Below are positions 33,505-44,827 of a DNA stretch of 64,000 nt, piece after piece (positions within the stretch are counted from its first letter, which is position 1; every line of letters begins with the position of its first letter). Both the position numbers and the translations under genes were made by a program. A model generated the notes under the pieces. It had not been told where the DNA came from and did not search any database. It was given only the letters and a program-made list of their open reading frames with translations. Source of the stretch: Ditylenchus dipsaci (Eukaryota > Nematoda > Chromadorea > Rhabditida > Anguinidae); contig SADC01000030.1 in NCBI GenBank assembly GCA_004194705.1, positions 241,616 through 305,615 on the forward strand, given 5' to 3'.

Positions 33505-35919
33505 GGTGGGTGATAATTGGCCAATCGTTTTGGCCAAACTTCTTCTCAGGACAAATTCGGTTATGACCAATCTTTTATTCAACCAGCCTTGGCGTTCCGC
33601 CACGGAAGCTTTGGCCAATTCAACACTTCCGCCAATCGAACTTTGGCCAATATTATACTTCAGCCAGTCGACTTTGGCCAATATTATACTTGAGTCAGTC
33701 GAGTTTTGGCCAATATTATACTTCAGCCAGTCGGACTTTGGCCAAGCCTTTGTTTCAGCCACTCGGACTTTGGCCAATATAATACTTGAACCAGTCGAGT
33801 TTTGGCCATTGTTATACTTCAGCCAATCGAGTTTGGCCAATATAATACTCGAGCCAATCGAGTTTTGGTCAATATAATACTTTAGCCAATCGAGTTTTGG
33901 CCAATATTTTACTTGAGCCAGTACATAACTGTTTCCAATTATATATTATAAGATATCATATGTTACCAGCAATTAAGAGCCATTAAACATCGTCTTTTAA
34001 CTAGATATTTATCTTAATAAAAGTTCTCTTTTATATATCTAATAGGCTTATTCATGGCCTCAATTTTACTCTTTTCTAGATATCGTCATGGAAATTTACG
34101 ATGATGAAGAAGATCCCGACTTTTTGCCTGACATCAATTATGGAGTCTATGAAGATGAAGAGGATCTCGTGCCAATGGAGGATCTCAACAACTTCCGAGT
34201 CAACCCCGAGCCTGAGCAGCTTCAGTTTGTTATGAGCAAGAAGGGACGTGATATGGTTGAATACGACGGTTACTTTCTTTAATTCATTCCCGATGACAAT
34301 TTTTTTATTGTTATCATTCAGGTTACCTGTATACTTTTCGCTACAACGAGGCAATGGAGACGTCGTTTACTCTTGCAAACATCACAGAGGAGGATGCATG
34401 GCCAAGGTTGTTCTGAATAACAACAACTACAAAATGGAGACTATCACTGAGCATTCCCATGAAGCAGACCCTGTGGATGTAGGCAAACTTCAAGTGTATC
34501 AAGAGCTCTTCGCATAAGTATGGCAAATCGAAAAGTAGAAAAAGCAAATGTGAGTGCAACGAGCCAATTTAGTATTTTTAGATTTCACCTCGCGACGTGT
34601 ACAACCAAGCCATTGAGAACCTCATCCTACCAACGAACTGGAACAATGGCACTCTCTTCTCAATGCTTTCTTGAAAAAGGAAACTATAGTTCATATCTGG
34701 GTAGTTCTCACGATGTTCAAGATGGAGCTGGGTAGCATATTAATTTTTTTTGTGTTTAAGCTTGTCATTTAATTTTCATTTTAGGTGTGGCGTCCAAAGC
34801 TAAGGCTATTCGCGTGCGTGACCCACTACTGCAGAATAAGCGATCCAAGACCAGCAATCCCGCAATCATTTTGGCTCTGGTAGATGCTACAGAAAACTTC
34901 AACTCAGAAAATGTCCCGGCAAGTCTTACAAGTGTCACCCGTGCTACGCGAGCTATCCAAGTTGACCGGCGATCCGGAGAAGCTGATCGCAGAATTCCAA
35001 GATATCCATGAGAACAACATTTAGTTGTTGATCATTTAACTGTTGTAAATGTTTTGTTCTTTGAGTTGGTCCGATTTATTGTTGTTTGTTGAAGTTAAAT
35101 AAAATGTCGCTTTCCATTGATCTGGTGTTCCTTGAAAGTGAGGATAATTAGGTTATTATGCATTCGAGACTTTATATACAGTCGAGTCTCAATAGTGAGG
35201 CAACACAATAAAGCATCAGCCTTGATGATACGACACCCTAACTGAGTGACGATATATGAATGAACAGAACAAATCATGAATAAATAAACCAAGGATGCCA
35301 AAGTCTGCTCTAGTATATACATCAATAGGGTGAGTTGGAAAATAATGGTTTGTTTAGCGTACTATTATTCGTCAAATGAGGTTTAGTTGTTTGATTGGTC
35401 GGAAATGATAATTATAGATAAGTGATGGTGAAGGCAATGAGTTAATTAGGAACATTCACTGGTTAAATTGACTTGCGGTAAAAAAATTTTGGAAAAAGTC
35501 CGACTGACTGAAGTAAAATATTGGCAAAACTCGATTGGCTAAAGTATTATATTGACCAAAACTCGATTGGCTCGAGTATTATATTGGCCAAAACTCGATT
35601 GGCTGAAGTATAACATGGCCAAAACTCGACTGGTTCAAGTATTATATTGGCCAAAGTCCGAAGTGGCTGAACAAAGGCTTGGCCAAAGTCCGACTGGCTT
35701 GAAGTATAATATTTGGTCAAAACTCGACTGACTCAAGTATAATATTGGCCAAAGTCCGACTGGCTGAAGTATAATATTGGCCAAAGTTCGATTGGCGGAA
35801 GTGTTGAATTGGCCAAAGCTTCCGTGCGGAACGCCAAGACTGGTTAAAAATTTTTGGTCGAAAGAAAGTATGGTTCAAAAGAATTTGGCCAAAAACGTTT
35901 GGCCAACGCTCACCCCACC
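33505..35919 (+). mobile_element. Foldback-like element with FLYWCH gene
   Basis: The ends GGTGGGTGATAATTGGCC and (inverted) GGTGGGGTGAGCGTTGGCC lead into arrays of a ~31-bp motif, for example ACTTTGGCCAATATTATACT, on the left (33590-33910) and inverted on the right (35500-35880). Flanks are the low-complexity CTTTCTTTT and TTTTCTTTC, so a target duplication cannot be judged. The interior carries a FLYWCH zinc-finger gene (34088-35011) but no MULE catalytic core that I can see. Confidence 0.8.
34088..35011 (+). CDS. FLYWCH zinc-finger protein of a foldback transposon
   Basis: The ORF starts MEIYDDEEDPDFLPDINYG, an acidic leader of ~60 residues. An intron of about 52 nt follows (donor near 34269, acceptor before 34321). 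The next exon reads YLYTFRYNEA and, after a one-base shift, GDVVYSCKHHRGGCMAKVVL then METITEHSHEADP: the Cys/Cys/His-x-His ligands and aromatic positions of a FLYWCH finger. Downstream exons give ISPRDVYNQAIENLILPTNW and, near 34787-35011, a basic stretch (RVRDPLLQNKRSKTSNP). FLYWCH fingers commonly head MULE transposases and bind DNA. No DDE-type core follows, so this may be a DNA-binding remnant or a regulator rather than a transposase. Exon ends after 34520 are uncertain. Confidence 0.65.
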
Positions 35920-36700
35920 TTTTCTTTCATTTATTAAAAACTTTTTTGAACGATAACAAATCTAAACATGAAATTTCAACCATGTGGTTGAAAAATGTTC
36001 TCATATTCATTTTTTCGCATGGGCCACATTGGATCGCGTTGGACTTATTTAACGGAAAAAGCTTTTTTGGGGCAAAAAACTTTTTATTGGTCTTATTATC
36101 TTCTAATATATTAAATTTATTTTTCAAAGTGATAACATCATCGGGTAGCCCTGCGATTCTAGTTTCTGATTAGTATCATTTATTGTAATATCTTTTGAAA
36201 ATTTAACATGAACAGATAACAGTATTACTCAATTACTTTTCTGCTTTGACCTCATTGTTTCACATTTTAATAAGATAATCCAATTAATGGTATTTCATCA
36301 AAAACTATGATCGCTGGTCTGTCTGATGATGTTATCACTTTGTAAAAAACTTAAAAGATTCAAAGCTAATTAGAAAAACTAAAATTTGTCGAAAAAAGTT
36401 TTGTCCTGATTTAACACAAAGAATAAATGTTTTAAGTAAACTGTACAACTTTAGTCTTATGGCAGATAATGTAGTGCTTGTTTAACAACAGGGGATACCA
36501 AGGCGAGAAAGGACCGAATTCGGCAATAAGACCCAAATTGAATCAGGACAAAAATAGCTTCATTAGTGATGAGTCTCTCGATATTGATCTTTAGAAATAG
36601 TTTTTAATTGTTAACATTTTTAATTGTCGTTAAAAATTTCGAACATAAAATGTAGATTATTTAAATTTTATGGCAAAAATTTCGCGAAATTCGCTACGTA
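35920..36700. other. Gene-free, AT-rich
   Basis: No exon or clear repeat was recognised between the FLYWCH foldback element and the GAGCCCC MITE. Confidence 0.4.
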
Positions 36701-36704
36701 GAGG

Positions 36705-36815
36705 GTTGAAAAATAAAGCACCCCTCTCCAATAGAGCCCCCTTCCTAATAGAGCCCCCTCTAGAGGCTGATTGAAAAATAAGCTCCCCGGGGCTCTATTA
36801 GAGCATTTACGGTAA
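36705..36815. repeat. GAGCCCC-type TA MITE
   Basis: Tandem CTCCAATAGAGCCCCC units and the end GGCTCTATTAGAGCATTTAC. The same module in the same orientation is at about 33297-33415, and a right end alone is near 46450-46482. Confidence 0.65.
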
Positions 36816-37306
36816 CCTGTTATATTCATTATGCTTTATATGAGCGTAATTCATGAAGCTGAAACTGCAGTATTTTGCAGTAAATGAATAGTATATTATA
36901 CAGTTGCCAAAAATGCAGACTCAGTCCTTGTTATAGAGCGGTTTCACAAAAAAGCGGGCACTTTTTCGCCTTTTTGACTAGAACGAAAAAACGCGGGCAC
37001 TTTTTCACATAACGCGGTATTTTCCGTTTTGTCCATTATTTCTACTCAGAAATAATTGTTTCCGGAACAATTTGTGCCAAGACAAATTTTTTCTCATTTA
37101 AATTTGTTTTCGAATGACTTTGTTTCTTAATCAATTATTTCCAAAATCTTTTGTTTCCTTTTCGGGGTGAGCTATTTTTTCACCCTTTCATCCCATGTTA
37201 TAGACGACCAATTTTTTTTCGCTTGGTTTCACCCTTTTTTCTAGCTTATGATTACTAGTAACAAGTACTATAACCATTTTTGAATTCAATTTTATATGCC
37301 CTTTAC

Positions 37307-37574
37307 CTTCTGAGTGTACTCTTCACACTTTACAATCTCTTGCATTTGGTTGAGTTTGGCCGTCCTCAACTCTACCAATTGCCAACACCTTTTCCTACGT
37401 TCAGTCACTAGGGATAGCTCATCCACTACACAATTAAGCTCCTGTTGTTCCATACTCTTCAAGAAAGCCATGTTTTTGTCGGGGGAATTGTTGTTATTGT
37501 TATTGACTTCATTGTGTTGTCTGAGCAAAGTGCATAAGGCTGTGCTGATTCGAGTACCACTTCCACCTTTTCTT
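37307..37574 (-). CDS. Coiled-coil exon, unknown protein
   Basis: A 268-nt exon between a TTTTCAG acceptor and a GTAAAG donor. It encodes KGGSGTRISTALCTLLRQHN, an Asn run (VNNNNNNS), then a charged helix (EQQELNCVVDELSLVTERRK, LVELRTAKLNQMQEIV). It could be a downstream exon of the minus-strand gene at 47013-50755, but the phase needs an intervening exon. A pogo-like end (CAGTCGAGTTACAATAAGCC, inverted) lies just upstream in the intron. Confidence 0.45.
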
Positions 37575-37639
37575 CTGAAAATTTCTTCTGGATGACCAGG
37601 TACAGTCGAGTTACAATAAGCCGACACCCACCCAAGTTA

Positions 37640-38941
37640 CCGTATTCACTCTAACATGGCCACACCCTACGTCAAAAAATGTGTTTGCGGCAATGTGTTT
37701 TTGACCCATTTTGGAGAATTTTTCGGCTGTATTGGGTTTCGAACTTATCAGTTTGAAATTGTCCGAGTTTGAATTTTTTCCGTTTTCGAACCTTTCCGTT
37801 TTCGATTTTTTCCGTTTTAAAACCTTTCGAGTTTCGAACTTTCCGTTCAAGAACATTTATGTATTCGGTAGCAGCTTTCGTGAATTTCTTTTTTCGAATT
37901 ATTATTTTTCGAAAATATACGTTTCCGAAATTATTTTTCACGTTCAATATTTTTATAAATATATGCTTTCATGAATATATGCTCTCTACCTTGTTTGAAA
38001 TGTCCTGACTTCATGCATAAATCATTAAGGGTTGTAACTGAAATACACCCTCAAAAGTCGGAATTTCCCTTTCTAATTACTAAAATTCCCCTCTAACTTT
38101 ATATTTTAATTTTTATCAACATTTTCATTGAAATTTTTTTAAGGGTTTTGCGTTAGCTTGTAGCCCTGTATCTTGGCTTTCTAATAAGCTACCGTATTTC
38201 CTCTAATAAGCGCCCCCCCCTCGACTTTGAGGGTCTGGATCTCAGTGTAGAAGCAATATTTTGCAAAGCTGTTTGATACGTTTTCTTAACTCCCACGAGC
38301 TCTACCGATTCCACTTTCTAGATTTTGGTTGAGCACCCGAAATCTCGAAATCGAATTCCAAATTTTCCAAATTTTTGTGGTTTGAAAAATAAGCGCCCGG
38401 GGCGCTTATTAGAGGAAATACGGTATAAAACTTTGCTGAATGTTTTGAGGAGCACAGGAATCTAAGAATTTTGAAAAAAACGTCATCTTTTCAAAACCGT
38501 TAGACCCCTACGTTCCTTAAATAATTCAGTAGAGTTTTATAGCTTATTAGAAAGCCAAGATCCAGGGCTCCAAGCTAATGCAAAACCCTCAAAAAAGTTG
38601 CAATGAAAATGCCGATAAAAATTAAAGTTATAAAATTACTGGGAGGATTTCAGTAATTAGAGGGGGCAACTCAGAATTTTGAGGGGAAATTTAATTTGAG
38701 CCATCATGAGGTAAGCTCGAAAAAGGACTTTTCTGCGAAAAGGGAAATTTTCGAACAAGAAATGTTCTTGAACGGAAAGTTCGAAACTCGAAAGGTTCGA
38801 AAACGGAAAAAATCAAAAACGGAAAGGTTCGAAAACGGGAAAAATTCAAACTCGCACAATTTCAAACTGATAAGTTCGAAACCCAATACAGCCGAAAAAA
38901 TGGATACTGGATACCCTTAAAAAGACCAAGAGTGAATACGG
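37640..38941. mobile_element. TA-flanked element with GTTCGAAAACGG arrays
   Basis: Flanked by TA, with ends CCGTATTCACTCT on both sides. The arms contain inverted arrays of ~15-bp units (TTTCCGTTTTCGAACC on the left, GGTTCGAAAACGGAAA on the right). The inner part is another inverted pair (GCGTTAGCTTGTAGCCCTG) holding the 38192-38423 MITE. It combines a CCGTATT terminus with foldback-style arms. Confidence 0.75.
38192..38423. mobile_element. TA-flanked CCGTATTTCC MITE
   Basis: 232 bp, TA on both sides, ends CCGTATTTCCTCTAATAAGC and the inverse. The core AACTCCCACGAGCTCTACCG is shared with the copies at 8800, 19447, 43222 and 49970. Confidence 0.85.
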
Positions 38942-38959
38942 TAGTTCTCGTACTGGATC

Positions 38960-39400
38960 CGTTTTTTTTTGGGCGAGGGGCCTCTTTTTTAGTCAACTCT
39001 GAATAAGGTTTGAACGTCTCCTAAGTAATTCTTATACGCTAATGAACTGTAGCCCTGAATCTCAGCTTTCTAACTAGACTTCAATTTCCTGTAAAAGATT
39101 TTAAAGATATGAAGATTTTGAGTTTTGTATCAAGTAATTTTTTCGACCAAGTTCCTCTATTCAGACCCCTAAATCTCCAACTTTTTTAATTTTTTACTGA
39201 AAAAACATATCTTGTTGAGTAGCTGAGATTCAGGGCTGCACGATAGTTTGAAAATTTTCAAAAGTGTACCTACAAAATGAGGAAAAAAATAAAAGTTCAA
39301 AAAAATTAAATTTTGGTACTAGAATTAAGTATTTTGGTACTAGAAAAAAGTACCACCCCTTTTGCCAATCTCCAGCAAGAAAAATGTGATAAATCAGTTA
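38960..39400. repeat. Dispersed repeats with AGCCCTGAATCTCAG boxes
   Basis: Boxes resembling GTAGCCCTGAATCTCAGC at about 39050 and (inverted) 39225 recur near 38160, 62265 and 62585. No coding sequence. Confidence 0.45.
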
Positions 39401-39404
39401 CTAC

Positions 39405-40310
39405 TCATTTGCGCAAAACTCATTTGCGCAAACTCATTTGCGCAAAACTCATTTGCGCAAATTTTTTAAAGTTACAGGTTCGAATCCAGGTGGTAGCAGG
39501 AATTTTTTTTGTTGAATAACAACCATAAACTAGTTTTTGTAAAACCAGTAAACCTCAGGTTGGATAGGAGGTCCACCTGGTAATTCTTTTGAATAGGCAT
39601 TCAGCTCCAGAATCCGATATTTTGGATTACACTGAAAGTATTGAAAAATCAATGTACCCTATCCAAAATTGTAACCTGAACACGGTTGTTAAGACGAAAA
39701 TGCTGTTTTAACCAACTGGAATATCAATACCGTGGGTAGTTACCCACTCCAAGGTGGTCGACCTTAAACTTTTGTGGATTATTGTGAGCAGACAAACAAA
39801 TTTTGCATGCCTAAATCAATTCAGAAAAAAAGGTTTTGGAACATGAAAAACGTGAATTTTTTTAATCCAAGTGGACGACCACTTGGTTTTGTTATACCCA
39901 GGTGGCCGTACTCAGGTTGAAGAACTCAGGAAAAACTCCCAAGTAGTAATATTTTCGTCTGGTAAAGAACTCTTAAAATTTAAAATTTTTTTCTATGATC
40001 CAACTTCAGTTCCACTGGATAATCCATGCACCAACTAAACCAAGTGGTCGTCCACTTGGATCAAAAATTTTTTTACGTTTTTTATGTTCCAAAACTTGTT
40101 TTTTGGACTAATTCAGGCATGCTGAAGATGGTTTGATAGTGGTGAAATGCCGTTTCGTCGAGTATTTTTTGAGTATTCGGCAATAATTGATTTTACCCAA
40201 ACTGGATTTTACCAAAACTCAAGAAATACCCTACAAAACGGTATTTTACCACTATCAAACCATTTTCAGCATGCCTGAGTTAGTCCAAAAAACAAGTTTT
40301 AAAGGGGGGG
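39405..40310. repeat. Compound palindromic repeat, copy B (inverted)
   Basis: Inverted counterpart of 7500-8470. It starts with ACTCATTTGCGCAAA units and the tRNA-like ACAGGTTCGAATCCAGGTGG, and continues through AACCTCAGGTTGGATAGG to the AAGTGGTCGTCCACTTGG palindrome and AAATGCCGTTTCGTCG. The two copies are 31 kb apart. Confidence 0.8.
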
Positions 40311-41640
40311 GGGTTGAACTTTATATACGCATCGCCTTAGGTCACAGGTTCGACTACCACTGGCTGCAGACCTTATTTTTTCTTATCCTTTTATTTACAA
40401 GTTTAGTGTCAAAATGTAGCCTGGGTTTTCATTTGAGCTATCATACAGACGAAAAGTTGGTATAAAGTTAGGGCTTAAATATAAAAAATCCAATTCGATG
40501 AAATCCTCAATAGGACTATGCCAGTACTTTTCGGTAGTATCCTGGAACTGACGTTTTTTCCCAATTTTAATTTACATACTCATTTGCAATCTTACACTCA
40601 AAATGTAGCCCTGCTTCTTGCAGTCATTTTCAGCCTGCGATTGTATAAAATAATGTAAATTGAAATCACAATAAAAGTCAGTTCCTAAATAATACCGAAA
40701 TCTCCCTCCTCGATAGTACTCTATTGTTCCTTGGTCAAACCTTCGCTAGCTATCTTGTTTTCCGGAAGTGATTTTGGTGTGAAAAAATTTCTATCTTGTT
40801 CGCCATGAAATTCTGACTCTAGAAAGTCACTAAACATGTGAGCAAATAAATAAATTTGGCGGAGGCTCAGGCTATATTAGTCTAAATACGCATCATTTTG
40901 GCTGGTTTCCTCTAATTTTGGTGGTCATTTGCCAAAAATCGCAAAATTGAGGCAGTTAATGACAGCAAAGCAGTGTTGAAAATGGTTGCAATCGATTGCT
41001 CGATGATTTTTGGACCTGAAAGTCAAAAAACTTACTGAAAAAGTAAATTATTCAAACCGTTACTGGGGATTCTAGGGGGTACAACACTGAGAGTGAAAGG
41101 CATAGTGGGAGTGAGAGGAGAAACCACTAATTGGATACGTGGCCTTACAGGACTACTCCAGGACTGGGGTTTATATTTCAAATAGTGTTCAGGACACGAT
41201 TCTGAATAGGGTATGATACTTCAAAGTTATTCCAATGAAGAAAAAAACCTGTAACTTTAAAAAATTTGCGCAAATGAGTAGTAATCGATAAATCACCGAA
41301 AAATGACCCTAAAATACCAAAAAAAGACCATCTGCCCCTGAGGGTGGGTGGCATTTTTTTTGACAAAGTTCAGAATTTTTTAATCAGGAAGTGTTTACAA
41401 ATGCTTCTCGTATGTTTTTGTGCAGAAAAAAGGAGTTCGGGGGGGGGGGGTTAATTATAGGCCATTTCTCAAAAAATCCGAGTATAGGGCGAACTATATA
41501 AGTACCCAAAAAAAGACATTATTTTTGAGTCGGTAGCTCATTAAAAAATTGAGTTTCAGGACCATTTTGACCATTTTTTAAGGGTGTTAGGTCTTTATTT
41601 GGGTGAAAATGGACCAAAAAACGCCAATTTTGAACAAAAA
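40311..41640. other. Gene-free stretch
   Basis: Contains a B-box-like ACAGGTTCGACTACC at about 40343, an orphan TTTGCGCAAATGAG unit (about 41268) and G runs. No exon is supported. Confidence 0.4.
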
Positions 41641-41644
41641 AGAA

Positions 41645-41885
41645 GATGTTGAATATAGTTTTGAATACTGGGGCCTACCGCATAAATAAACTCTGGTATG
41701 CATGCCTTTTCATGCATCCAGAGTCACTTTCGAGTGATTTGTGTCTAAGGTATGTGGGTGTGCGCATCTCAACTCCAAGCCCCCTGCGCCCCGAAGGGGG
41801 CGCAGAGGGCTTGGTTGGTTAGAGATGCGCGCACTCACTTACCTAAGACATAATTCCGAGCAAGACTCTTTCAAGAAAATCAGAT
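41645..41885. repeat. GC-hairpin MITE, copy 3
   Basis: AACTCTGGTATGCATGCC, CACTTTCGAGTGATTTGTG and the stem CCCTGCGCCCCGAAGGGGGC are all present, in the orientation of copy 2. It is followed by the dispersed repeat shared with bases 69-192. Confidence 0.75.
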
Positions 41886-42887
41886 TAGGATCATTTCTAA
41901 TTTTTTAGTGCGGAAATTGTTAAGAAACAACTTTTTTATCGTTTTTAGCGCATGAGAATTACTTAGGAGACGTTCAAACCTTATTTAGAGTTGACTAAAA
42001 AGAGGCCCCAAGTGCACAAGTACCCAGCCCTGGTTAAAACTATGGCAATTTACGAAAATTCCTGACAAAATCAATATTCTGGTTTTTTGCACAAAACTGG
42101 CCAATCACATTCGGAAAATCGTAAAAAGATCGAGTTTAAAAATTTGACCTCAAGTTGGAACGAATTAAGGGGGTATCGGTTTATCTAGACTTGACTGTAT
42201 CTACACAAATTAATGTTTTCAATTTTGGAAAACCCACCAACAACATCCATTTTGGTTTTGAGTGTGTCTATTAGACTTGCAATACTTCTTTGTGTTCTCT
42301 GGCTGACTGACACTCCACCTCTTCCGGGTAGTTTTCAGTGCACAGCCATTGGACAAGACCGTCAGAGTAGGTATAGAACTAAATGTAGCATATATATTTT
42401 TACACTTTTTGAGGAGAAGTCTAACTTTAGATATAGCGAGTATCGCTAAAGAATTTTGAAAGTTAAGTAGTTATGTAAAAAGTGTCTCGAATCGACCTTT
42501 GTCTTCAGGTTTGACCCCCACCTGAGACTGACACCTTTCTACCCTGATTTATGAAGTCTGTTGGCATTTGTCTTTAGTTGCTCCAATCCAAAAAAATCGC
42601 AGGGATTTTACGGGTTGTTTTGCAAATGACCGCAGTTTTGCCAGTAAGTCCGATAGAACGATACCTTTTTTAATAGGGGTGGGCGGTGTCGTTATTTTAC
42701 GCCACCGGCAAGACCAACTGAGAAGACTAAACAAGAAATGAAGATATCTGGACGGACAGATTGGCCAATATACTCCTGTACAAAATTTATTTAGGCAAAC
42801 TCACTCCTAAATATAGCTATGAGGTTCCAAACCTGAGGGCTTCAACCAAATATAACATGTTTTCACTTTCTTGATAACTCTTATTTA

Positions 42888-42973
42888 CCGTATTTACTCT
42901 ATAAAGCGCCTCGGGGCGCATTTTTTTTGATGACCCCCAGGGGGGGACGGGGCGCTTTTTAGAGGAAACACGG
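42888..42973. mobile_element. 86-bp TA-flanked CCGTATT MITE
   Basis: CCGTATTTACTCTATAAAGC on the left and GCTTTTTAGAGGAAACACGG on the right, TA on both sides. This is a minimal member of the family. Confidence 0.8.
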
Positions 42974-43221
42974 TATCTATAATATTAGATTAGGATAACC
43001 GGAACAGCCAGTTCGTTCTTTATCTTCGATTATTCATTTTTTGTGTGGCTTTGCGAAAATTCTGTTGTTAATCCGTAAATCAAGCCCCGAATATGCATAT
43101 TCAAAAAAGTATTTTTTAATCATGAACCTAATTTTTTTTAAATTTTGATCTAAATTAAAACTTTCACAACAGAAAATTCTTTCTGCAATGTGCCCACAAG
43201 TTATCACACTCGATTTACCTA

Positions 43222-43471
43222 CCCTATTTCTTCTAATAGGAGGACATATCCAAATATTTTTCAACCCTTCGAAAATCGGTAAAATTTGAGGTGGACCTCG
43301 AAATTTTCGGATGAAAATCCAAAATCGAAATAGCGGAATCGGTAGAGCTCGTGGGAATTAAGAAACTCGAAAAACAGATTTGCAGAATATTTACTCTAGG
43401 CTGAGATATAGGTCCTTAAAGTTGAGGGTGTCCGCTTATTAGACTATGTTCTTCTATTAGAGGAAATACGG
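43222..43471. mobile_element. TA-flanked CCGTATT MITE beside SKP1
   Basis: 250 bp; left end eroded (CCCTATTTCTTCTAATAGG), right end TCTATTAGAGGAAATACGG. It carries the inverted core AATCGGTAGAGCTCGTGGG. It ends 42 bp before the SKP1 start codon. Confidence 0.8.
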
Positions 43472-43513
43472 TAGTATAAATTTTCAGCCTTTTCTCCAAC
43501 TTCTCAAGCAATA

Positions 43514-44545
43514 ATGGTGAAGAAGATGCAAGTGATCCAGTGCAAGACCAAAGACAACGAAGTGGTGGGCGTGCCTCTGGATTGGCTGCGTCAGTCAAAA
43601 ACTTTGAAGACCATGTTAGATAACATGATCCTAGACTTGAATGATCCCAATCTGGTGTTCCCTGTCTCCGCGCTGACTAGCCCCATTTTTAAGAAGTGCA
43701 TGGAGTGGTGCCAGCACCATATTGGTAAGTTATTTTATGACTTTTGTGGTCGACTCGAAATTTCAGGGTTTCGAGTCTCAGTAACCTAAATATGATTCAC
43801 ACAAATAACTTTCTTTCGCCGAAAAGAAAACCCGATTTTAGAGTACGAACTCGAAAATTTAGAGGACGGTGCAGACGGTCTATAAACTTTTAGGCGTAAA
43901 TTGAACCTGAGCTGCATCGGTCATTTTGCTTCAGTTCTCCAGGCCAATAATTGCCAATTTCGGTCTATTTTTTTTGTCAATATTTAAAATCAAATCTTAA
44001 CAAAAAAAGGTGACTGACATTGGCAATTTTGCCTTGGGGGTCGAAAAACGCAGAAGGACTGCTGGATCTTATGTTCAAGTGTGTAATTTTTAGTATTGGT
44101 CATAATATCTACATGTTAGACTTGACTGGCCATACTTTAATCTAGTTCGTCTAAACTTCACTGTGTGTGGCAGTAAAAACCCCAAATATTTATACAAGCA
44201 GCCAGGCGGGCTCGAACCCAATTGTTTAAAATTTCTAAAAACTTTTTATTATCTAGGAGTGCCAGATGCAGTCGTCACCTGCGACCCCATAACCTACAAC
44301 AGAATTTGGTTTGAGATGAATTGGCAGGAAAGACAATTCTTCAAGATAGAATTGAAAGAATTGAAAATATTGCTCCTTGCGGCCAACTATCTGGACATCA
44401 AATCGCTATACCTCTATACCGCCCAGGCCTTGGCTGCACTGTTGATAGAAAAGCAGGAAAATTTTGAGGAGGTGCGAGCATTGACTGGTGAACAGATGAT
44501 TTGACTCCGGAGGAGAAAGAAACACTCAAGAATAAATATGCCTAA
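43514..44545 (+). CDS. SKP1-like protein (SCF ubiquitin ligase adaptor)
   Basis: SKP1 bridges cullin-1 and F-box proteins in SCF E3 ligases. Exon 1 (43514-43724) reads MVKKMQVIQCKTKDNEVVG, SKTLKTMLDN and VFPVSALTSPIFKKCMEWCQ (BTB/POZ fold), splitting at HHIG with phase 1. Exon 2 begins at 44257 (VPDAVVTCDPITYNRIWFEM), then the hallmark LLLAANYLDIKSLYLYTAQA (SKP1 dimerisation/F-box helix) and NFEEVRALTGEQ. A one-base shift near 44495 is needed to reach DDLTPEEKETLKNKYA and TAA at 44543. The acidic loop is short and divergent, and the usual C-terminal Asn-Gln-Trp helix is missing, so this is a diverged paralogue. The intron holds a tRNA-like box (about 44200). A MITE ends 42 bp upstream, so promoter or leader could derive from it. 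Confidence 0.85.
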
Positions 44546-44827
44546 AGTCTAGGTTCAACGAAATAATTTCATTGTGTAATTTTATTTGGTGTATTTTTCA
44601 CCACATTGTCTAGTATCTGTTGGTCATTTTTTCTGTTGGTCATTTTTTCGCGAGTAAACTTGAAGCAATATATGTAACAATTTTGTTGTAAATCTCTATA
44701 TAGTATTTGGGACGGGGTGGTGATCTTCAAGCTCTTTTGACCTCGTAGGCCAAAAAATGGGTTATAGACCGCGAAACTATTTTTGTCGCTAACTTTACCG
44801 TGTTCGTCAGATGTCAGCTTCCGTTAA

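Larger units (their letters stand above)
33134..37030. mobile_element. Foldback-like element with GAAAAAGTGCCCGC arrays (probable)
   Basis: The left array (33134-33295) repeats ~20-bp units such as GAAAAAGTGCCCGCGTT. An inverted array lies at about 36948-37020. Both are flanked outside by sequence related to CAATTATTTCTGG and ATACGGAAAA. Between them lie two same-orientation GAGCCCC-type MITEs (about 33297-33415 and 36705-36815) and the FLYWCH foldback element. Exact ends and a target duplication were not found. Confidence 0.55.

Noticed and set aside
33478..33877. Overlapping ~120-130 residue frames on both strands
   Set aside because: They run through the GGCCAATATTATACT array of the foldback element.
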